A stretch of DNA of 64,000 nucleotides from Sipunculus nudus (lineage: Eukaryota; Annelida; Sipuncula; Golfingiida; Sipunculidae): assembly GCA_026874595.1 (NCBI GenBank), contig CM049309.1, positions 44,035,079 through 44,099,078 on the forward strand. Reading direction: 5' to 3'. The translations under genes and the position numbers were made by a program. Shown here piece after piece: positions 24,802 through 33,856 of the stretch; position 1 is the first letter of the stretch; each line of letters starts with the position of its first letter. Under the pieces are notes generated by a model, which did not search any database, was not told where the DNA came from, and was given only the letters and a program-made list of their open reading frames with translations.

Positions 24802-24957
24802 TTAGTTCTGTCCCTGCCTTTTGTTTTCCCTAAATTTAATCCATTTAATGGCTCTTTTCTTCGACTCCTCCTGTTCTTCCTGGTCCCTGGTGGCGGTAGG
24901 TGGCGGCCTCTCCTGGCTTTTTGAGGCCTGGCTAGTCGGTGATGTCTCATCTATTAG
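24802..24957 (-). CDS. Candidate terminal coding exon of unknown identity
   Basis: Read on the minus strand, an acceptor (TTTTGCTTAG) at 24,958 is followed by 51 open codons and a TAA stop at 24,802-24,804. The peptide starts LIDETSPTSQASKSQ and ends KWIKFRENKRQGQN; it is charged and rich in E, Q and K. An AATAAA hexamer overlaps the end of the exon. Base composition is richer in GC than the flanks. It lies 1.15 kb beyond the RNF146 stop on the same strand, so it could be an alternative last exon of RNF146 or the end of another gene. I recognise no family. A second frame is also open, so coding status is uncertain. Confidence 0.3.
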   Translation of the reverse strand, partial: LIDETSPTSQASKSQERPPPTATRDQEEQEESKKRAIKWIKFRENKRQGQN

Positions 24958-26030
24958 CTAAGCAAAATTAATAATCTAAAGAGACAACCGGGGCAGTGAT
25001 CCCAGATCACCCAAACTGTGTCGGTCTAGTGACTTCAAAAGCATGATCTAGCTAGCCATCTATTTAATGGCATAAATAAGATTTGGACTCGAATATCTCA
25101 GTCTAGTCTTATTACATGCAGAAACTATTATTTTAGTTTATATACAAGAATAAGTATTTTTTTCCCCTATATCTGCATTTAATTCTAACATTGATTTGGT
25201 AATCTTATATTGCAGGAAAAGTGCTATATTTGGAAATGTATTCTAAAGTTAGTTTTTCATATACAATCAAAGCCCTGTAATCTGCAGCAATGGATTATTT
25301 GCATAGTTATACTGAGCAGCACTCATAGGCCATGGTGCTGCTAGGTTCATTGGTTCAACCATGAAAGATCTGATTTTTAATGCCCATCATGACCAACAGG
25401 TAGCAGCACTAAAAAAATTCAAAACAAAACTTTTCTCAGTACAATAAAACTGAACTGACAGATATACTACCACAGATAACATTTCCCCCACTCTATTTCT
25501 ATGCAATCATCTGCATATATCATTTTCTACATATCATTTTCCAAAATTTTCAGCTATTTATGTATGGCAATTATAAGCCAAACTGTGAACCATACAATAT
25601 TTACTGTTGGCTGAAACTGTTCACAACTTTGGAACTAATCTCCTTTTTCACTCTCTCTGATAGTTAACTGACACCAGAAATCATGTCCCAGAATAAATCT
25701 CCCAAGATTAACTTATCGCTTCAATGTCCTAATCTTGCCTTTTGTTAAGGGGCTCTCCAGAGAGAGGTGACAGTGGTCACATGCCTGATACCCCTTGCTG
25801 ACTTGGTAGTTAATAAACCTGTTTTACAGTTAACTTAAGCCAATTCAGTTGGGCAACAAAACAGTGAGAAGGCATTACATCATAACCTGATGTGAACATG
25901 AAAGCTAGAAAAATATCTGTTCTTGCTGAGATTCCCGCAGGGAAGCATTGCTTGGTCACACAAACAACAGTAGGACTAAGACTTCACAGCCAAGCACTCT
26001 CCCTGAACCTAGGAAATACATGAATGCATG

Positions 26031-26053
26031 CAGGCAGGTGGCGCCACTGCCTG
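26031..26053. other. Near-perfect palindrome beyond the RNF146 stop
   Basis: Arms CAGGCAG and CTGCCTG flank a GTGGCGCCAC centre, about 50-75 nt past the stop codon and about 40 nt past the nearest AATAAA (minus-strand sense). It could form a hairpin near the cleavage site. The GGTGGCGCCACC core also occurs in several dispersed repeats in this window. Confidence 0.6.
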
Positions 26054-26092
26054 TTAGAGACAGTCAGTGGCTGCTGGCTCGGTTCAAAAAGT

Positions 26093-26098
26093 TTTATT
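26093..26098 (-). terminator. Candidate polyadenylation signal for RNF146
   Basis: AATAAA on the minus strand begins about 7 nt after the TGA stop. If used, the 3' UTR would be only a few tens of nucleotides. No transcript evidence is available, and more distal signals may serve instead. Confidence 0.35.
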
Positions 26099-26104
26099 TC
26101 ACTT

Positions 26105-26940
26105 TCAGCTCCAGTCCTCATCAGATGTATCACTGTAATCAAAACTGTTTGGATCTTGAGAGTTGCCATTATTTGCCAAATTCCCTGACTGCTGGTTCTG
26201 TGTGGCTGGACTGAGCTGGAGCCGTGATATGACGGTAGCTAGGTCATCTGTCTGGTCCTCGCTGGGACCCGGTGGGCTACAGTCTCTTGTGTTAGGAGGA
26301 TTGGTAGGCTGCGGGGGACTTGTGGATGTGGAGTTGGCTCCATTTGCATTGGCATCAGTAACAACACGAGTTGGACTGGACGAGACGGGTACTGGAGCCA
26401 CTCTCTGTGCACCAGAATCCCTGGTCTCATCTCCATCACCTGAGGATCGACACGGCACTGGGCTCAGAATCTTTAACCCTGCCACTCCCTTCTTGGGGAT
26501 TGAAGTCAGGTCTCTTTTAACCCTACGCCTGCGAAAAGGGTCATTTCTACGATATTGCACCATACTTTCTAGGTCTATCACATACAAAAATCCTGCAATG
26601 AGCAGTTCAAATGCTTTGGTTCCTTGTTTGTATTGATCTTCAATCTCTTGACTGGTTCTTTCATCATACTGCCACCAGCCATTACGGCCTTCGTAATACC
26701 ACCAATTACCATCCTCAAAGCTTGTGTCTTTGAGCAAATCATCCTGTCGCACTAAAATAGGATTATTAAAGTACTCTGCATGTATTTCTGTCCTACATAG
26801 GGCACAACGTTTACTCTGTAACGCTACTCCTTTCATGCACAAAAAACAGAAGATGTGGCCACACGGCAGTCTCACAGGGTGAATACAGTTCTGTAAACAT
26901 ACAGCACACTCAAAGACCTGGGTGGTAGGCTGGCCCTCCT
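26105..26940 (-). CDS. RNF146: RNF146 main coding exon (RING, WWE, tail)
   Basis: The acceptor TCTTTTTCAG lies at 26,941-26,950 (minus sense). The exon starts with AG, completing GAG with the last base of exon 1, then runs open through [14 protein letters not shown] to the TGA at 26,105-26,107. The GTG codon at 26,875 is internal (Val32 in the RING) and is not a start. Confidence 0.96.
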
Positions 26941-29900
26941 CTGAAAAAGAAATGAATCATGTTGAATCTTATGAAAATTTCCCTGGGCAGAATCCCCCTT
27001 TGCGTTTAAGACATGAAATTCATAAGTGTTCAAACATAGCTTGCCTTTCATGAAGGTTCAACCTTGGTGGGTATACAAATTCAGACATAACAAATTCAAA
27101 ACATTTTAATCATGGCTAAAAGTACCTCCTATCATAGCTTTAATATATCATTTATGAGATTGAACATATTATAATTTACAGGAATACACTTAAAATATAG
27201 AATCATGCAGAACACTAGCATTAATTCTACACACAAAAAAAAACATGATTATTAATGACTATAACTGTACTTATGCCATTACTAAACCTTTAAATGTGTC
27301 AGCTAGTACTTGTCAGAATCTAATATTTTATCACATAATTTTTTAAATTTTTAATTAAAAATGATAAATTTGCAGTATGTAGAGCATAGAAATGAAGACC
27401 TGATAATTTAGTTTATTAAATAAAAAATACAAAATTTATCAACTGAAAAAAATTTAGATTATAAGATTCATCTTGTTTATTACACCTGTCAATTGGAAGG
27501 GGTAAGGTAGAGGGGGGAGGGAGAGACCTTGGAGGTAGGGGGGTGGGGGGGGGGAGGGAGGGAGGGACCACGGAGGTGGGTGGTGAGCTCTCTGTGGTGG
27601 TTTCTACAGGCAGCCTGACCTAGGGTCAGCTGGCTGCCCATGTAAATTACATAACAAGCCCTGGGTGTATAGTTAGTTGGGTACACCACCTAGACATTAA
27701 CCCTGTCTGATGTTACAGATATTATTATGACAATTGAAATGGTCTTCTAAACCTTGGACAAAAGCCGCAGTTTTTTATCAACTGCTTTCAGATTTCATAT
27801 TATAAAAGCTTTAAACCTTATCTGTCCATCATTTGAAAATAAGTTCAATGTTGCTAACATTAAAAAAGTGCCCTGGCTTAAGTTGGGCATAATTTGATAT
27901 TAATGATTTTACATTTATCGCTAATAACTTAATAAAATTGCAAAATACTGATCTAATTTCTGGCATACAATTAATTCTTAATTGAATATAGTTCTATGCT
28001 TGAAAAAGTCTCTCTGGCTTCAACAGTTATAATGTTAAGTAAGTGATATCATTCTTGGTTTTTGACAAGGTACATTATGTTGTTGCCCATATCTTCTACT
28101 AATTATTTATTATTGACCAAATTTCTGGCATGTACATGGGAAATATATGGAGGGATAGTAACATGCAATATAGAAACAAAACGACACAGGTAGCTTTAAT
28201 GGTGGGCAGTCTTGAAGTCTAACAAGGCTTTTTGTGAAAACTATACTTGACTTGGTCTTCAGTAGAATAAAAGTAGAAAACAGAATAAAAAGTAGAATAT
28301 AAACTACAAATTTTTAACAATTGCTTTCAAATTTCAGATTATCTATATATTAATAGCGTAAGGTGATTTTTGTGATTTTCCGCCGTAGGGATTGCCGTGA
28401 TTTTCGACATACATATGCTCTGGGTTTGTCCGAAGAGATTCCGCCCCCTTTTATTTGCAATATTTGCGTATTACCTGCATAATTAATAATTTTAATATTT
28501 GCTCCCCCGCGGGCGCCTCTTTTCTTTGTGTCTTCGGGCCTGGTAACACAATGGCCACAGAGTGTTTGATGGCGGGACAGAAATTTTCTCCGGGGGCCCT
28601 ATCTGGGCTTTTCTTAAATTTGCGATGACCGGCCCAAAATAATCCCCATTGGTGATCCCTTCTCAAAAGGCAACCTCTGCGCAGCGAAAAGGTCTATTGT
28701 GCACAGGGAGATCTCGCGTGAAGAAAATGCTCAAAAGGGGAATCTTTCAAAGAATGAAAATTTTCCGAGCGGTAGTGAATGCAGGGTAGTGTGTAAAACC
28801 CGAACCCCACGGTCCACTGACCCCATAAACATATTTCCTCATTTTCCATTATTTATACAGATAAAAACACCACTATTGATGATGTAAGGACAGAGCAAAG
28901 TTTAAGAATTACAAATTTTTCTTGGGTTCCGGGATCCGGAGTGGGATCCGGGTTTAACACACTGCCTGAATGCAGTGACTGTCTCACTGGAAAACATTGG
29001 CTCAGATTTCAAACAGAAAGGAGTGCGTGATATTTAAAAATATATACAGCCATTAAATGTACCACATAATATAATGCTACCACGAACTTTTGCGCAGCGG
29101 GATTGCCCGACCATGTGAGTGCTCAGTTTTTGTGCGTTATAACCGGAATGCAATTATCGAGAATTCGAGATCACGTCTCAGCGCTGTACTGTACTACCAT
29201 GCAAGATAACAGGTTCCTTTACTGGCAGATTCACGGGCGCGGAGGGCAACTTTAAATGGCGATGTTCAGCATAATATATATTTTCATATAAAATGATTTT
29301 ATTAATCATATCAAATTCTTCGAAAATTCTCCTGCCAACCTCTCGGCTTCAATTGGAGTTTTATGCATAACACCATGCATATAATTGATCTATATATTAA
29401 TAGCGTAACGCGTTTTGTGTGAATTTACATGTCTCCTCTGACACTACGGTTTGCCGTGATTTTTGACATACATATGCTCTGGGTTTGTCCGAAGACATTC
29501 CACCATTCGGACAAGAACGTATTCGTCCAGGTCATTCAGACTCTGACACAAGGTTAACTCAGAGACAGAACACTTATACCAAATTTCTGATTCAAAGAGA
29601 CAGTAACATTGTACACCCAAGACATGAAACTATGACAGACTATTTGACATCAGAACTAAATGCTCGCCCAGAACCGTGTGTAGCACGGGTAATTGCTAGT
29701 ATAAACTTAAAACCTTATCTGTCCATCAAGGGAAAATAAAATCAAATGTACTTAAAGAGAAAAAAAGGGGCCTTAGTGAAAGTTTGACAAAATTTAAGGT
29801 GATGATTTTACATGTATGCTATTAACTTTTAAAAAATTACTAAATTTTTACTTTTGAATAACTTGTATACAAACAAAACTAAATTAAATATAGTTTTATG

Positions 29901-31527
29901 CTTGAAAGAGGCTCTCTAGCTTCAACAATTATCAAGTTCAGTGAGTAAATAACATTCATTATTTGTTACAAAGTGCATTATAATTTATATTCAGAAACAT
30001 AACTTCAACAGTTAGGAAATACTAACTTAATTACTGGCATGTACAAAAGAAATATATGGAGTAATGGTTATGCCAAATATAAACAAAATATTGCACAGAT
30101 GACTTATAGTCAGCTGAGCTTAAAACATTAAGCAGTGGCTGAATCTGCACCCCCCCCCCCCCCAAATCTACAGAACATGTGTACACATAAAACTCATGTA
30201 TGGATGTCAAACAACAGTTACAACACTAATTTTAACATAAACATAAACCTTTAAAAGTTAAAATGCCTCATGCACCTCATTTAGAGCAACAGATTTCCAT
30301 ATCACACCAACAAATGCTTGGTATCAAACCTTAAGTTCTATTTAGGTACAAATATGACACAAGGTAGTGTTTACCTTACACTGTATATCCATTTTGCAAA
30401 CTTAAAAAAAAAGTAAAATCCTGATGCCTCTCACAGCATGTTTCCCATGATACTAAATGAGGTGTCACATAAATAGTTGAATTTCTGACTTTTTACCATT
30501 CTTCTGTGAAAAATACTAGTATTTCCAACATGGTCTTAAACACCAGCAGTGCTGCCAACCAGAACACTGCCAACCAGAACACTTTATATCATGTATAGCA
30601 ATTAATGCCCCATTTATTGGTCAGCCCCTGGGCACTTTGCTAGCCACACCAGTTAATCCCTTTAGTGAGTCAGATGGTTGTAACCAATTAAAGGGGGAGT
30701 GTTTTGCTGCCTGTTCACTCAGATGTGGTTTCTCAGTATTATGGTTTGGGGGGCAGCTCCCAATATAAAATGAATGTATATCTTGACTTAATGAACCGGG
30801 TTCTCAGAAAGAATTGGGGTATGAGGGAGCAGTTAGCTCCCACCCAAAAATATATTATCTTGACAAATTGATAAGTTATAGACCATGTGATACTAATTAC
30901 TGACATAATTTCTCTTCACTAGCAGGTATAAATAGGGTATAAATGAAATCCTGACTAATGATGAATTAAGTAAGCAAATGTAGAAGGCATGCAGTGGCAA
31001 TATTTTCTGGAAAGGTCTCATAAATGCATGAGGTGGTCTATAATTGCTCCAACCTTTATAACAATATTATCTACAGCTGATAGTAGCTGTGACCATGACT
31101 GGCCTAGGCTACTTTATAGTCAGCCTCTGCCATGCTTTAATTGTTGACAATACAGATTACAGTCACAGGGGCTGACACAGTGTGACAGCATGGCAGGACA
31201 CTTGACATTTTCCTTGGCAATCTTGTAGGAAATTTTAAATGGGTTGTCAAAACTATGATAACTTTAAATACACTTGCATGTTACTCTGATTTTCAAGCAA
31301 ATTAAAAAAAAATAATGAACTGAACTGGTTCACTTCCTGACTGAATCGAACCCGTAAAATCTGTCAACAATAAATCGGTGACATCAGAGAGAGAGAGAGA
31401 AAGCAGGGTGGGTTACCAAGGCAATCTGTAAACGACACGTCAAGCTGCAATTTTTCAGTTTCAGTTACGTTTGATTTCTGTCAAACGAACCTGTTTTACC
31501 TGGTGATGATGTCGCCCTCTCTGCCAT
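26105..31527 (-). CDS. RNF146: RNF146 (Iduna) PAR-directed RING-WWE E3 ubiquitin ligase, two coding exons
   Basis: Two exons, 31,500-31,527 and 26,105-26,940, join in phase to an open frame of 288 codons (287 residues). Residues 21-58 form a C3HC4 RING (C21, C24, C36, H38, C41, C44, C55, C58). Residues about 88-149 form a WWE domain with [16 protein letters not shown] and VQYRRN, which in this family bind iso-ADP-ribose units of poly-ADP-ribose and switch on the RING. Known RNF146 ubiquitylates PARylated substrates of tankyrase such as axin. The tail is Ser/Pro/Thr-rich and ends in an acidic DTSDEDWS. Vertebrate RNF146 is about 359 residues, so the tail is shorter here. A tankyrase-binding-like RSSGDGDE lies at residues 174-181. 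The gene diverges from EIF3E. Confidence 0.95.
27537..27570 (+). other. G-rich tract with G-quadruplex potential (RNF146 intron)
   Basis: Runs of six and about ten G separated by T, followed by GGGAGGGAGGG, give more than four G-tracts of at least three within 35 bp on the plus strand. This is the template strand for RNF146. A wider purine-rich zone extends from 27,495 to 27,600. Confidence 0.7.
28342..29699 (+). mobile_element. Helitron-like region, outer or first 5' end
   Basis: At 28,342, preceded by A, is TCTATATATTAATAGCGTAA, identical to the 5' end of the element at 29,389. The first 120 bp of both copies share AGCGTAA, TTGCCGTGATTTT and CATACATATGCTCTGGGTTT. I see no separate 3' hairpin end for the first copy, so it may share the 3' end at 29,699 or be truncated. 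The segment is richer in GC and CpG than its surroundings. Confidence 0.5.
29389..29699 (+). mobile_element. Non-autonomous Helitron candidate, 311 bp
   Basis: The 5' terminus A|TCTATATATTAATAG and the 3' terminus fit Helitron rules: a hairpin CCGTG-TGTAG-CACGG, then GTAATTG, then CTAG, followed by T. Insertion between A and T without target duplication is typical. A short open frame inside (from 29,485) ends past the 3' terminus; I do not call it a gene. The assignment rests on terminal structure only. Confidence 0.65.
30150..30163 (+). repeat. Poly(C) homopolymer, 14 C
   Basis: An uninterrupted C run lies between GAATCTGCA and AAATCTACAG in the RNF146 intron. Confidence 0.9.
31500..31527 (-). 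CDS. RNF146: RNF146 first coding exon (28 bases)
   Basis: ATG at 31,525-31,527 opens MAERATSSP and the exon ends with one base of a split codon before a donor CCAG|GTAAAA. That phase fits exactly the AG start of the exon at 26,940 (giving Glu). It was chosen because a RING-WWE protein needs a short N-terminal leader before the first RING cysteine and this is an in-phase ATG with a donor. Transcript support is lacking. Confidence 0.75.
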
Positions 31528-31890
31528 GACGACACAAACAATGAAGTTGTCGTTTGGTTACAAATCAAGACCCTCAGTGAGCTGTCAGTTTCTCAACAGG
31601 ATACCATTATGCATATTCTCCACGCAGTCACTGAATTTTGCTCGGGTGATCATGTGTGGAGAATAGATTTGTAGATTGGTCCACATTTGTTGTTCCATCA
31701 ATGATTTGTAGCGCCATCTATATTAAAATACGTTATGATTTAGCCTTTTTATTTTTAAAGTGTACATGAAAAATACACACGTGTATATGCTAGGTATATC
31801 AGTTAATTTTTTTTTTCAAAAATGATAAAAAAATAAAAGTCTAGCATGTTGGGATAGGTAATTATGTGAATAAGGCCAAAATAAAAAAAA

Positions 31891-32195
31891 GGTATGGTTC
31901 TCAGGCACTTTTTTCAGAAATCAAATCGGGCGGGCGCTTTTTTCATTTTTAATTTTTTAGTATGTTTCGATAAAAACGTCAAATGATAAGGGAAAAGCAT
32001 GATAATAACATATTTATTTTGCTAAGCAAGTAAAAGTACTTCATAATAAAGGAAACTGTGTGATTTTATCTTCTTGAAAGAAATGTCCGAGCGGCTGCAG
32101 CTCAAAAATGGTAGTAAGTTTCTATTGAAAATCAAAATAAAAAATTTTTATGCGGGGGTTTAAATTGATGCGGGCGGTGCCTGAGAAACCATACC
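31891..32195. mobile_element. Inverted-repeat element (MITE-like), about 305 bp
   Basis: The left end GGTATGGTTCTCAGGCAC is mirrored at the right by GTGCCTGAGAAACCATACC, with one inserted base. The terminal repeats extend further into A-rich/T-rich flanks. The inner sequence has GCGGGCG motifs near both ends. It lies in the RNF146/EIF3E divergent spacer, about 360 bp upstream of the RNF146 start codon. Family and target duplication are unclear because the flanks are homopolymeric. Confidence 0.7.
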
Positions 32196-33066
32196 TTTTA
32201 TTTTTTTTGCTAATGTAATGCTTTTTAAACTTTCTTAATAGATTAAATAGAACCAGGGTTATTTCAAGTTTTAGTAGAGAAAACCACCCACAAAATGTGG
32301 CCATATTCCAGCTGAAAAACTTTGATCCCGGCCCACAGGCAGCCAGGGTCTGGGAGCCAGGCTTAAGTGCAATTAGCACTGACCACTGCTAGCAGTCAGT
32401 TGATTGATTCATCAGCCAACTATTGGCCAATGAAACCACTTCATGGAAAGGTAAATGGTTTATTTATGTTTCACCTTTACATGTATATAATATAATTGAA
32501 ATTTCATATCTAATGTCTGATTTAATAAATAATTTTAAAATTTAAAAAATAATTAAAAAAAATTAAAATTCTTTTAAAACAAACATTATTAATTTTTTTG
32601 TTCTTATCAGACAGTATAGTTTTTAGTATATATAAATAAGACATGTTTATCTTAAATTATAAAAACAATTAAAATATAAATTTATTATTAAATTCAAGTG
32701 TAACATTTTAAACTGTTTGTTATTATTTCCCAAAATATGAAATGCTTATGTATACACATAAATATAAATATATGTCCCCCAGTTATTTTTTGTGACAATA
32801 AACATCAAGTGATTCCAGCCAAAATTATAAATTAATTACATTTGTAAAATTGGAGAAATAAATCGGGGGGGGGGGAACAGATGAACTGGTATTATTATAT
32901 ACGTCATATCTGCAGATTAATCAACTTGTGATTTCACACACAGGCACACACATATATGTGTCTGCAAATATATAATTATATCTGTTTAAATAAATGTATA
33001 TAAAATACATGTATACACATTTTCTGAATACTTTTAATACTTTACAACTACTTCAACTTATACTTA

Positions 33067-33126
33067 TCATTATTATTATTTTTATAAATTATTATTATTA
33101 TTATTATCATTATTATTATTATTAAT

Positions 33127-33192
<66 letters not shown>

Positions 33193-33200
33193 TAGAATAA
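33067..33200. repeat. (ATT)n/(AAT)n compound microsatellite, self-complementary
   Basis: A run of ATT units (33,067-33,123) is followed by about 25 AAT units. The two halves are reverse complements and could form a long hairpin or cruciform. A smaller mirror-like AAT/ATT block lies at 33,353-33,410. Both lie upstream of EIF3E. Confidence 0.9.
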
Positions 33201-33735
33201 TTAGAATAACAATAATAATGGTAATGATAGTAGCAGCAAAACTCCTATAGTATTAACAGTAGTATACTAGTTCACTATATTCATAAAATGTGTATATATA
33301 TGTATTTCATATACATGTACATTCATTTATATAGATATAATTATATATCAATAATAAAAATAAAAATAATAATAATAATAATTATTATTATTTTTATTAT
33401 TATTAAGTTCTACTTAGAAACGTTTGATAAGTTAAATTATTCTTGTTTCCACATTATTTTTAATCGATCTGAGAATGTCCGTGTATATGTTCTCTGTTAA
33501 GAACAAATCAAGAAATACAGGCTTCGAAGTATATTAATTCAAATCTAAACTTAATATAATTAGCAACACTCAACCAAATTTGAATTATATTACGTCATTT
33601 TAGAATATTAGAATGATATTACGACAAAGAAGCAAATTATCCCTTACTGGCCAAACACCATATAAGAGAACTCATAAAAGATAAGCTCATTTCCTATGTT
33701 TTCTGTAATAGAGGGATATTATGAGAAGATACCAG

Positions 33736-33776
33736 TCCTTTTCGGGTCGGCACAAGATTCAGCAAGATGGCGGAGT
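33736..33776 (+). promoter_or_regulatory. EIF3E start region: TOP-like tract and YY1-like motif over the ATG
   Basis: About 25-30 nt before the ATG is TCCTTTTCGG, which resembles a 5' terminal oligopyrimidine start; many translation-factor mRNAs, including vertebrate eIF3e, are TOP mRNAs. The start codon lies in CAAGATGGCGGAG, matching the AAGATGGCGGC YY1 consensus found over start codons of housekeeping genes, and it has a purine at -3. The transcription start is inferred, not observed. Confidence 0.4.
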
Positions 33777-33856
33777 TTGATCTAACGAGCCGTATGGGCC
33801 AGTATTTAGACCGGCATCTGGTCTTCCCACTATTAGAATTTCTGTCAGTCAAAGAG
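33767..33856 (+). CDS. EIF3E: EIF3E exon 1
   Basis: ATG at 33,767 is followed by 30 codons ending VKE before donor GAG|GTAACA. The peptide [20 protein letters not shown] matches the eIF3e N-terminus residue for residue over most positions. Confidence 0.96.

Noticed and set aside
26163-26636. 157-codon plus-strand open frame
   Set aside because: It is antisense to the RNF146 coding exon, whose RING and WWE motifs are unambiguous.
29485-29739. 84-codon open frame inside the Helitron-like element
   Set aside because: It runs across the element's 3' end and has no recognised motif. At best a decayed remnant of element coding sequence.
31331-31360. tRNA B-box-like GGTTCGATTC on the minus strand
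   Set aside because: No matching A box or cloverleaf stems could be found around it.
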